DNA of 5,880 bases from contig QJVU01000609.1 in assembly GCA_003235605.1 (NCBI GenBank), positions 1-5,880 of the forward strand, read 5' to 3'. The translations under genes were made by a program, and so were the position numbers. This stretch comes from Planctomycetota bacterium. GTDB lineage: Bacteria; Planctomycetota; UBA1135; UBA2386. Shown one piece after another: positions 1 to 5,880 of this stretch. Positions within the stretch are counted from its first letter, which is position 1, and every line of letters begins with the position of its first letter. Under the pieces are notes generated by a model that was not told the origin of the DNA, ran no database searches, and saw only the letters and a list, made by a program, of their open reading frames with translations.

Positions 1-1
1 C

Positions 2-1015
2 GAGCGTCTGTCACAGGTGCAGGACCTGATCGTCAAGATGCGTGACTTCGTGGACCAGGTCTACGTGCCGGACACCTTGGCCATCGCGGGCTTCTACAAG
101 GACTGGGCCGACCGCGGCGAAGGGCTGGGCAATTTCCTGTGCTACGGCGACTTCCCCGAGAAGGGCATGGACGACCCGGCCAGCTTCCTGATCCCGGCCG
201 GGGTGATCCTGGACCGTGACCTGTCCACCATGCACGAGGTGGACATGAGCGCCGACGACGAGGTCCAGGAGTACATCGCCCATTCCTGGTACGACTACAG
301 CGGCGGCAAGAGCCAGGGCCTACACCCCTACGAGGGCGAGACCAGCCTCAGCTACACGGGTCCCACACCACCTTACAAGCACCTGGATGTGAGCCAGGGC
401 TACTCCTGGCTGAAGGCACCGCGCTGGAAGGGCAGGGCGATGGAGGTAGGTCCCCTGGCCCGGGTGCTCATCCTGTATGCCAAGGGTCACGAGCAGACCC
501 GGGAGCTGGTGCAGATGACGTTGAAGACCCTGGACGTTCCGGTGCGCGCCTTGTTCTCCACCCTCGGGCGCACCGCCGCCCGCACCCTGGAGACCAAGGT
601 CATCGCCGATGCCATGCAGACCTGGTATGACAACCTGGTCGCCAACATCAAGGCCGGCGACACCAGGACCTTCAACGAAGCCCTGTGGGAGCCCTCGAGC
701 TGGCCGAAACAGGCCCGCGGCGTGGGCTACACCGAAGCACCGCGCGGCGCCCTGGCCCATTGGGTGGTGATCGAGGACGGCAAGATCGCCAACTACCAGG
801 CGGTGGTGCCGAGCACCTGGAACGCCGGACCGCGCGATCCGCAGGGCCAGGCCGGCGCCTACGAGGCCGCGCTTCAGGACAACCACCGGATGCACGATCC
901 GTCGCAGCCGATCGAGATCCTGCGGACCATCCACAGCTTCGATCCCTGTATCGCCTGTGCGGTGCACGTGACCGACCCAGGTGGTAAAGAGCTGGTCCAG
1001 GTCAAGATCCGTTAA
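2..1015 (+). CDS. [NiFe]-hydrogenase large subunit, group 1 uptake type, C-terminal part (5' end outside window)
   Basis: This is the catalytic subunit of a membrane-bound or periplasmic uptake hydrogenase, which oxidises H2 at a Ni-Fe centre and passes electrons to the Fe-S small subunit. The frame is open to the left edge, so the gene starts upstream. The 337 visible codons compare with about 570-600 in the family, and the N-terminal Cys pair (RxCGxC) is therefore not visible. Conserved blocks seen are HSWY (residue 94 of the visible part), the YSWLKAPRWKG block (from about residue 134) followed by MEVGPLAR, LGRTAAR, EAPRGALAHW, and the terminal DPCIACAVH at 941-967. The Arg of EAPRG (743-745) matches the second-sphere arginine (R509 of E. 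coli HyaB). The Asp of DPC matches HyaB D574, and the Cys codons at 947-949 and 956-958 are the C-terminal Ni/Fe ligands. Fifteen residues follow the last His, the usual cleaved tail. No cytochrome b or protease gene follows directly; the gene ends its operon, as hynL does in Isp-type (hynS-isp1-isp2-hynL) operons. The exact subgroup, and so a symbol, cannot be fixed from this part. Confidence 0.96.
   Translation, partial: ERLSQVQDLIVKMRDFVDQVYVPDTLAIAGFYKDWADRGEGLGNFLCYGDFPEKGMDDPASFLIPAGVILDRDLSTMHEVDMSADDEVQEYIAHSWYDYSGGKSQGLHPYEGETSLSYTGPTPPYKHLDVSQGYSWLKAPRWKGRAMEVGPLARVLILYAKGHEQTRELVQMTLKTLDVPVRALFSTLGRTAARTLETKVIADAMQTWYDNLVANIKAGDTRTFNEALWEPSSWPKQARGVGYTEAPRGALAHWVVIEDGKIANYQAVVPSTWNAGPRDPQGQAGAYEAALQDNHRMHDPSQPIEILRTIHSFDPCIACAVHVTDPGGKELVQVKIR
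968..1012 (+). other. Cleavable C-terminal peptide of the hydrogenase large subunit
   Basis: Fifteen codons (V-T-D-P-G-G-K-E-L-V-Q-V-K-I-R) follow the His of DPCIACAVH. In this family a dedicated endopeptidase (HyaD/HupD/HynD type) cuts after that His once nickel is inserted, which lets the C-terminal Cys close the active site. The length and the family motif support the assignment, but the cleavage itself is inferred. No protease gene lies in the window. Confidence 0.85.
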
Positions 1016-1122
1016 GGCGATTGCCGTCTCCTCTGTATCGGCCGCTATCGAAGCCTGTCACGCGGTACCGACACGCGATCAGACCGCGACGACTTGCGTC
1101 GACAACGGGCGGGGAATGCGCG
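1016..1122. other. Convergent intergenic gap, no clear terminator
   Basis: This 107-bp gap separates the hydrogenase stop (+ strand) from the RND stop (- strand), so both transcripts must end in or near it. The only local structure I see is short: CGACG-ACTTG-CGTCG at 1087-1101 (5-bp stem) and the 8-bp palindrome CGGTACCG at about 1062-1069. Neither is followed by a T-run on either strand, so no intrinsic terminator can be called. Rho-dependent ending, or ending inside the opposite gene, is possible. Confidence 0.5.
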
Positions 1123-4100
1123 TCAGGGTATTGCTTCCTCCTCCGCCTCGGGCTCCTGCTCGAGCGCGCCCAGCCAGCCGAGATCGTCGAGGATGCCGTA
1201 GACCGCCGGCACCAGGAACAGCGCCAGCAGGGTGGCCGTAGCCAGGCCGAAGGCGAGGCTGACCGCCAAGGGCATGAGGAACTGGGCCTGCAGGCTCTGC
1301 TCGAGCAGCAGGGGCATGAGGCCCGCCACGGTGGTGATGGAAGTGAGCAGGATGGGTCGGAAGCGGGCACGGCCCGCCTGCTTGGCCGCCTCGGGAACCG
1401 AGACGCCGCGGGCCTGGGCCTCTCGGATGAACACCACCAGCAGAATAGAATCGTTGACCACCACGCCGAACAGAGAGGTCATGCCGACCATGCTGGGCAT
1501 GGACAGGTCCAGCCCCATGACCAGATGACCGAGAACCACGCCAATCAGGGCGGTCGGAATCACCACCAGCACGGTGAGCGGGGCCAGATAACCGCGCAGC
1601 TGCAGAGCCAGCAGGCCGTACACGCCAAGCAGACCCAGCAGTACGTGGCGCAGGATGGAGCGGCTGGTCTCGGCGGACTCGCGGCTTTCCCCCTCCACGT
1701 CGAAGCGCAGCTCCGGGTAACGTGTGAGCAGGCCCGGGAGGAAGTCGGCCCGCAGCAGCCCCAGCAGCTCCCGGGCGTTGGCTTGGCCCCGGTCCACGTC
1801 GCCCTGTATGCTGACGGCGCGTTGCCCGTCCACCCGGTGGATGCGGGCCCAGCCGCGGGTCTCTACGACCTCGGCGACCACGGACAGAGGCACCTGGGCG
1901 GCGTCGCGGCCGACCACGGTGAATTCGTCCAGGTCCTGTGGACCCACACGGTCTGCGGCGGCCAGCCGCAGGTCCACCTCGTAGTCCTCCGTACCGACCG
2001 GAAAGGCGTCCACCTCGATACCCTGGAAGGCACCGTGCAGCTGGTCCGCTACGGTCCGTGCGTCCAGACCCATGGCGCCCGCCTCCGGCTTGAGACGCAC
2101 CCGCAGCTCGCGCTTGCCGGGACGCAGATCGTCGCCCAAGTCCAGAACGCCGGCGAAGCCTTCCAGCCAGGCCCGCAGCTCCCGCGAGGCGGCCTCCATG
2201 CGGTCCAGGTCAGGGCCCCGCAGGCGCAGATCGATCGGGCGTCCCGCGGGGCCGATGTCGGGCTCGGTGAACTTCACCGAGATGACGTCGGCCAAACGGC
2301 CGGACTCCTCGCGCCACAGGTTGAGCACCTCGCCCAGAGGAGCGTCGCGCAGCCCGGTGCCAAGCAGGTCAACCACTACCCGAGCCACGTGGGGGCCGGT
2401 CTCGAAGGAGTCCGGATTCTGCCCGTAAATGACCATGACGTTGCGCACCAGATCCCGTCCCTCCGGTTGGCGCGGCCGAAAGTGCTCGTTGACCCGCTCC
2501 AGCGCCGCCGTCAGCTTTGCCACGACCTCTTCGGTACGAGCCAGCGGAGTGCCCTGCGGCAGCAGCAATCGGGCCTCCACCACGTCCCCATCCAGGTCAG
2601 GGAAGGCGACGAACTTGATCCGGCCGCCCACCGGCACAGACACCGCGAGCAACAGCAGGAGCACGACCAGGCCCAGCGTCAGGTAGCGCAGGTCCACGGC
2701 TCGGTCCAGCAGAGGTCCGAACCAGCGCTCGCGCAGGGCGTCGAAGCCGCGCTCGAAGGCGCGGCGAAAGGCCGGTTGGCTGTGGCGCCCGGCGTGTGCC
2801 AGAGAGTGGCTAAGGTGATGGGGCAGGATCCAGAACGCCTCCAACAGACTCACCGAGATCACCACGATCAACACGATCGGCATGACCCGCAGGATCTGGC
2901 CGATTTCTCCGCTGATGAAGGCAAGGGAGCCGAATACCAGCACCGTGGTTGCGAAGGAGGACAGGATGCCGGGAAGGACCTGCCTCGCCCCGGCGATAGC
3001 CGCATGGGCGGGATCGTCGCCCTTGGCCATGCGCGCCGCGACGTTCTCGGCGATGACAATGGCGTCGTCCATCAATAGGCCGATTCCGATGAGCAGGCCC
3101 ACCATGGCGATCATATTGATGGTGATGTCCAGCATCGGCAGGATGAACAGGGCCCCGAGGAAGGACACCGGCAGGCCCATGGCGACCCAGAAGCTGTAGC
3201 GGAAGCTGAAGAACAGCCAGAGCACCAGGAACACCAGTAACAGGCCCTGGAGGCCGTTTCGCAGCAGCATGTCGAGGCGGTCCTGGACCACCGAAGCCCG
3301 GTCCTGGGTGAGCGCGAGGGTCACGCCGGCAGGCGCACGCTCTTGCTCGGCGGCCACGAAGGCCTTGACCGCCCCCAGCACATCGAGGATGTCCTCGGAG
3401 CGATTCTTGGCGATGTCCAGCACCGCCGCGCGCCGGCCGTTGAACAGGATCTTCTCCTCCGGCCGGTCGAAGCGGTCGCTGACCTCGGCGATCTCCCCCA
3501 GGCGGATGGCTGCCCCGCCGGCGCTGGAGAGCACCACCAGGTCACGCATCGCCGCCGCGCTCTTACGCTGGTCGTCGAAGCGCAGCACCAGGTCTTCGGC
3601 GCCACCCTCCAGCTGTCCCGCCGGCATTCCCACGCTGTAGCGGCCCACCGCCGCGGCCAGGTCCACCGCGGACAGACCGTACTGGCGCAGCCGCCAGGCC
3701 GGCACCTCGATCCGGATGTGGTGCTCGGAGAAACCGTTGATTGTGATGTCGGCGACGTCCGTCCGGGCCATCAGTCGGTCCTTCAGGTCCTCGGCATAGG
3801 CTTTCAGGGCCACCGGGTCGCCGGGGCCGGTCACGGCGATGGAGATCACCGGCTCTGTGCGGCCCCGCTCCTCCACCACAGGGAGCTCGGTCTGGGCAGG
3901 GAAATCGTCGATGGCGTCCACCGCTGATTTCACGTCGTCCAGAAAGCGCAGCATGTCCGCGCCTTCGCGCATCACCGCGATGGCGCTGCCCAGTCCCTCA
4001 CGGGCCTCGCAGCGCACCTCGACCAGCTCTGGCACCCCCTCCAGGGAATCCTCCAAGCGCCGGCACACCGCGTCCTCTACGTCTTCCGGGGTGGCACCCG

Positions 4101-4248
4101 GATAGGGAACGCGGACCTCAACCTCGTCGTTCTGGACCTGCGGCAGGGTCTCACGCTGCAGACCCGGGGCGGCGATCAGGCCGAGGATCATGATGGCGGC
4201 CATCAGCAGGTTGGCCGCCGTCTGGTGAAGCGCGAGCCAGGCAATCAC
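1123..4248 (-). CDS. RND-family efflux transporter, inner-membrane permease (AcrB/HAE-1-like)
   Basis: This is the proton-driven inner-membrane pump of an RND tripartite efflux system, likely working as a trimer. At 1041 residues it matches the family (AcrB 1049). The layout is classical with 12 predicted membrane segments: TM1 at about 10-30, a periplasmic porter/docking loop at about 31-330, TM2-TM6 at about 331-476, TM7 at about 521-541, a second large loop at about 542-865, and TM8-TM12 at about 866-1015. TM4 carries the proton-relay pair D394-D395 (GLLMDDAIVIAEN), equivalent to AcrB D407/D408. At the AcrB K940 position in TM10 the protein has VVNDSILLV, with N932-D933 and no lysine. The TM11 TSITTVAGLMPL block is present. 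The GTG start at 4248 is preferred because the N-terminus (ALHQTAANLLM then RETLPQ) is typical and because GTG overlaps the adaptor stop as GTGA, which implies translational coupling; GGCGGG lies 6 nt upstream as a weak ribosome site. The only cysteines are C62 and C80. The tail is acidic (QEPEAEEEAIP). The substrate is unknown; it lacks the sequence hallmarks I would expect of a heavy-metal (CusA-type) pump. Confidence 0.96.
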   Translation of the reverse strand: MIAWLALHQTAANLLMAAIMILGLIAAPGLQRETLPQVQNDEVEVRVPYPGATPEDVEDAVCRRLEDSLEGVPELVEVRCEAREGLGSAIAVMREGADMLRFLDDVKSAVDAIDDFPAQTELPVVEERGRTEPVISIAVTGPGDPVALKAYAEDLKDRLMARTDVADITINGFSEHHIRIEVPAWRLRQYGLSAVDLAAAVGRYSVGMPAGQLEGGAEDLVLRFDDQRKSAAAMRDLVVLSSAGGAAIRLGEIAEVSDRFDRPEEKILFNGRRAAVLDIAKNRSEDILDVLGAVKAFVAAEQERAPAGVTLALTQDRASVVQDRLDMLLRNGLQGLLLVFLVLWLFFSFRYSFWVAMGLPVSFLGALFILPMLDITINMIAMVGLLIGIGLLMDDAIVIAENVAARMAKGDDPAHAAIAGARQVLPGILSSFATTVLVFGSLAFISGEIGQILRVMPIVLIVVISVSLLEAFWILPHHLSHSLAHAGRHSQPAFRRAFERGFDALRERWFGPLLDRAVDLRYLTLGLVVLLLLLAVSVPVGGRIKFVAFPDLDGDVVEARLLLPQGTPLARTEEVVAKLTAALERVNEHFRPRQPEGRDLVRNVMVIYGQNPDSFETGPHVARVVVDLLGTGLRDAPLGEVLNLWREESGRLADVISVKFTEPDIGPAGRPIDLRLRGPDLDRMEAASRELRAWLEGFAGVLDLGDDLRPGKRELRVRLKPEAGAMGLDARTVADQLHGAFQGIEVDAFPVGTEDYEVDLRLAAADRVGPQDLDEFTVVGRDAAQVPLSVVAEVVETRGWARIHRVDGQRAVSIQGDVDRGQANARELLGLLRADFLPGLLTRYPELRFDVEGESRESAETSRSILRHVLLGLLGVYGLLALQLRGYLAPLTVLVVIPTALIGVVLGHLVMGLDLSMPSMVGMTSLFGVVVNDSILLVVFIREAQARGVSVPEAAKQAGRARFRPILLTSITTVAGLMPLLLEQSLQAQFLMPLAVSLAFGLATATLLALFLVPAVYGILDDLGWLGALEQEPEAEEEAIP

Positions 4249-5573
4249 GACCCACCCGCCGCGTCTGCCTCCATCTCGGCCATCAGCCCCTTGTCCGGGC
4301 GCGGCTCCAGCAGCATTCCCTCTGCGGCCGGCACCAGGTCGGAGACCACCACCCGCTCGCCGGCTGCGAGCCCCTCGGCAATGGTGCTCAAGCGCCCCTG
4401 GCTGAACAAGACCCGCACCGGCCGCCGGCGCAGCCGGTCGTCGGCATCCGCCAGGTACACCGCCCCGCGGCGTACCGCGCTGCGCGGTACCACCAGCCGT
4501 TGCTCTTGGCTCTTGCCGCGCAGCACTACCTGGACGAACATGCCTTTGGACAAAGGCGGGCGCTCGCCAGGCAGGACCTTGTCGAAAGGCTTGTCCACCG
4601 CCACCACCACGCCGACGCTACGGGTCCTGGGGTCCACGGCGTCATCGAAGCGCACGAACTCCGCATCCCATTCGGCCAGGTGTCCGCCCAGGTCCAGGCG
4701 CACCTGGGGCCGCAGGCCCAGGACCTCGGACAGCGATTCGGTCATCTTGCTTGGGTCCGGCGCGACGTCCGGCCGGCCGAGGAACAACCGGCGCAGGGAG
4801 GACATGGCCATCTGCGCCTCGATCTCCACCCGGTCCACTGCGTCCCCCTCGAACAGGCGCTGGCCGACGGATACGTACTGGTCCGCCTCCACCGCCAATT
4901 CGGCCACCCGCAGCGAAAAGGGGGCACGGATGAGGGTATGCTCGAGGTCCCGCTCGGCCCGCTCCACCTTGGCCTCCAGCAGGCGCTGCCGGGCCGGGAT
5001 CAGGGCCAGAGTGTTCTCCAGGCTCTGTACCAGGTTGCGGGCGGCCAGCATCGCCCGCTCGGATTCGTCCGCCGCACCCTGGGAGGCGCTGCCCTTGCCC
5101 ACCAGTCCGCGCTTGCGCTCGAAATCCCGCTGGGCCAGGACCAGGTTGCGCTCCTCGATGTCCAGCGAGGCCCGAGTGTTGCCTTCCTCCACCTCCAGCG
5201 CATCCAGCTCGGCCTGTGCCTGGGCCAGGGCCAGCTCGTAGTCCACCGGGTCGATGCGCAGCAGCCGCGCATCCGCGGGCAGGATCTCGCCGTCGCGCAG
5301 CTGCGGGTGAATCTCCACCACCCGTCCCGCCACCTGCGCCACGGCAGTCCATACCCTTGCTGGCTGTACCGCGCCGTAACCCTCCACCCGGGGCACCAGA
5401 TCCAGCTGCAGGACCTCGACTACCCGGACGGCGCGGATCGGCTCGGCGCGCTCGGCTCGCACGGGCGCCTGCCGCCCGGCGGCCATCCACGCCAGCACCA
5501 GGACCCCCAGCGCGAGCGGCGGCAACATCAGCAGAGCACGGCGCGAGGGCCGGTTTCCTCGGATGTCGGACAT
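4245..5573 (-). CDS. RND efflux periplasmic adaptor (membrane-fusion protein, HlyD/AcrA family)
   Basis: This periplasmic adaptor links the RND pump at 4248-1123 to an outer-membrane channel. I chose the ATG at 5573 (442 aa): AGGGG lies 8 nt upstream and the start is followed by a basic stretch (RGNRPSRR) and one hydrophobic anchor (about residues 13-33). The in-frame ATG at 5660 has no ribosome site and would add 29 residues that look unrelated to the family. There is no lipobox Cys, and no Cys at all, so it is membrane-anchored and not a lipoprotein. Domain order: first lipoyl half at about 79-98 (AGRVVEIHPQLRDGE), alpha-helical hairpin at about 111-211, second lipoyl half at about 212-243 (LIRAPFSLRVAE, then VSVGQRLFEGD), beta-barrel at about 248-351, membrane-proximal domain at about 359-426. 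At the hairpin tip R153-x3-L157-x6-S164 fits the RLS motif that docks TolC-type channels. It is the first gene of the operon and overlaps the RND gene by 4 bp. Substrate unknown. Confidence 0.94.
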   Translation of the reverse strand: MSDIRGNRPSRRALLMLPPLALGVLVLAWMAAGRQAPVRAERAEPIRAVRVVEVLQLDLVPRVEGYGAVQPARVWTAVAQVAGRVVEIHPQLRDGEILPADARLLRIDPVDYELALAQAQAELDALEVEEGNTRASLDIEERNLVLAQRDFERKRGLVGKGSASQGAADESERAMLAARNLVQSLENTLALIPARQRLLEAKVERAERDLEHTLIRAPFSLRVAELAVEADQYVSVGQRLFEGDAVDRVEIEAQMAMSSLRRLFLGRPDVAPDPSKMTESLSEVLGLRPQVRLDLGGHLAEWDAEFVRFDDAVDPRTRSVGVVVAVDKPFDKVLPGERPPLSKGMFVQVVLRGKSQEQRLVVPRSAVRRGAVYLADADDRLRRRPVRVLFSQGRLSTIAEGLAAGERVVVSDLVPAAEGMLLEPRPDKGLMAEMEADAAGGS

Positions 5574-5580
5574 AGGTAAT

Positions 5581-5585
5581 GCCCC
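5581..5585 (-). promoter_or_regulatory. Ribosome binding site that decides the adaptor start
   Basis: Read on the minus strand, AGGGG sits 8 nt before the ATG at 5573-5571. This is a fair match to AGGAGG at good spacing. The competing ATG at 5660 is preceded by CTCTCCAGTAAACTAAA with no purine-rich site, so this element argues for the shorter protein. Confidence 0.6.
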
Positions 5586-5658
5586 TATTGCAGAGACGCG
5601 CGGGCGCGCCGGGAGGACGTAGCGGAGCCGCTGTGCCGCTGCGGCCGTCTGAAAATCC

Positions 5659-5690
5659 ATTTTAGTTTACTGGAGAGACCCGCGTTCCAA
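5659..5690 (-). promoter_or_regulatory. Possible sigma70-type promoter of the efflux operon
   Basis: On the minus strand TAAAAT (5664-5659) differs from the -10 consensus TATAAT at one base, and an overlapping TAAACT lies at 5669-5664. A weak -35 candidate TTGGAA (5690-5685) is 20 nt upstream of TAAAAT or 15 nt upstream of TAAACT, so neither spacing is ideal. The stretch is noticeably more AT-rich than the coding DNA. Transcription from here would start near 5652 and give a leader of about 80 nt before the ATG at 5573, which would exclude the ATG at 5660. Activator-dependent use is possible; the call is tentative. Confidence 0.3.
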
Positions 5691-5716
5691 AAAGGCATAC
5701 GGTATTGCTTACGAAG

Positions 5717-5754
5717 GCGGCCGGATTTTCCGATCGATTGAGGAAAACGGCCGC
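5717..5754. repeat. Imperfect inverted repeat / stem-loop upstream of the efflux operon
   Basis: The left arm (GCGGCCG 5717-5723, TTTTCC 5726-5731) pairs with the right arm (GGAAAA 5742-5747, CGGCCGC 5748-5754). This gives 13 bp with a two-base GA bulge at 5724-5725 and a 10-nt loop (gatcgattga). No T-run follows on either strand, so it is not a standard intrinsic terminator. It lies about 27-64 bp upstream of the putative -35 and could be an operator or an RNA fold from a neighbouring transcript. Confidence 0.55.
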
Positions 5755-5760
5755 TCGATT

Positions 5761-5777
5761 TGGCGAAACATTCGCCA
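5761..5777. repeat. Perfect 7-bp inverted repeat, candidate regulator-binding site
   Basis: TGGCGAA-ACA-TTCGCCA has two perfect 7-bp arms and a 3-bp spacer, 17 bp in all. The size and symmetry are typical of a dimeric repressor or activator site, and efflux operons are often controlled by such regulators (TetR, MarR or LysR families). It lies about 70-90 bp upstream of the putative promoter, which would suit an activator or a divergent gene better than a simple roadblock. No regulator gene is visible in the window, so the role is inferred. Confidence 0.45.
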
Positions 5778-5880
5778 GCAGCGGATTCTCGCGTCGGCCC
5801 CGAAGGAGTAAGCAGCAGGATCGTCAAAGCAGACCGGAGGGCCTTTGCCGACGAGACCGCTTATGGCGGGGCACCCGCTG

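Larger units (their letters stand above)
5574..5880. other. Region upstream of the efflux operon, no supported gene
   Basis: These 307 bases hold the operon leader, the possible promoter and the two inverted repeats. On the minus strand one frame is open from the right edge to a TAA at 5711-5709 (56 codons), and on the plus strand ATGGCGGGGCACCCGCTG at 5863-5880 is open to the right edge. Neither gives a recognisable peptide, and the plus-strand ATG lacks a well-spaced ribosome site. Either could be the edge of a neighbouring gene, but the window is too short to tell. The GC-rich leader (about 5590-5650) holds only short self-complementary runs. Confidence 0.5.

Noticed and set aside
320..967. 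215-codon minus-strand frame across the hydrogenase gene
   Set aside because: It is antisense to a coding frame with unmistakable [NiFe]-hydrogenase motifs, and its own product resembles nothing.
1087..1101. Small hairpin CGACG-ACTTG-CGTCG as a terminator between the convergent genes
   Set aside because: The stem is only 5 bp and there is no T-run on either side, so it does not meet the form of an intrinsic terminator.
1021..3078. 685-codon open frame on the plus strand
   Set aside because: It lies opposite the RND gene, whose full-length protein has all the family motifs. The antisense reading is rich in Gln, His, Arg and Gly, matches no family and is explained by high-GC DNA with few stops.
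4225..5579. Long plus-strand open frames (338 and 359 codons) opposite the adaptor gene
   Set aside because: Both are low-complexity shadows (Ser/Arg/Thr-rich or His/Gln/Leu-rich) of the minus-strand adaptor, which shows all expected domains.
5574..5660. 29-residue N-terminal extension of the adaptor from the ATG at 5660
   Set aside because: There is no ribosome site before 5660, and the extension precedes an otherwise normal basic-plus-hydrophobic N-terminus. The putative -10 (5664-5659) overlaps this ATG, while AGGGG sits 8 nt before the ATG at 5573.
5585..5827. 80-codon minus-strand frame upstream of the adaptor
   Set aside because: It would start with TTG without a convincing ribosome site, runs through both inverted repeats and the putative promoter, and has no recognisable domain.
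5863..5880. Start of a divergent plus-strand gene at ATG 5863
   Set aside because: Only six codons are visible. The nearest good purine-rich site (GGAGGG, about 5836-5841) is too far upstream, and other frames are equally open.

Overview
The window looks like high-GC chromosomal DNA from a Gram-negative proteobacterium. The evidence is a two-membrane efflux operon and a respiratory-type uptake [NiFe]-hydrogenase subunit. A chemolithotrophic or phototrophic sulfur-bacterium-like gammaproteobacterium (Chromatiales type) would fit, but that is an inference from gene content and not something the sequence proves.

Layout. Positions 2-1015 (+) hold the C-terminal 337 codons of a group 1 [NiFe]-hydrogenase large subunit, whose start lies left of the window. 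A 107-bp convergent gap (1016-1122) follows. Positions 5573-1123 (-) hold a two-gene operon read leftward: a membrane-fusion (periplasmic adaptor) protein at 5573-4245 and an RND inner-membrane transporter at 4248-1123. The two genes overlap by 4 bp, with a GTG start inside the TGA stop. Positions 5574-5880 carry no gene I can support. They hold the leader and probable promoter of the operon and two clear inverted repeats that are candidate operator or RNA-structure elements.

How the genes work together. The adaptor and the RND protein should form the inner-membrane part of a proton-driven tripartite efflux pump of the HAE-1-like class. The adaptor tip carries the R-x3-L-x6-S pattern used to dock TolC-type channels, yet no outer-membrane channel gene is present, so the pump probably borrows a channel encoded elsewhere. 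The hydrogenase subunit belongs to a separate transcription unit that ends here. Nothing in the sequence ties it functionally to the pump.

I see no previously undescribed system. The points most worth checking are the inverted repeats upstream of the operon, the replacement of the AcrB Lys940 equivalent in the RND proton relay, a lone cysteine pair in the RND porter domain, and the hydrogenase large subunit ending its operon without a cytochrome b or maturation protease directly behind it.
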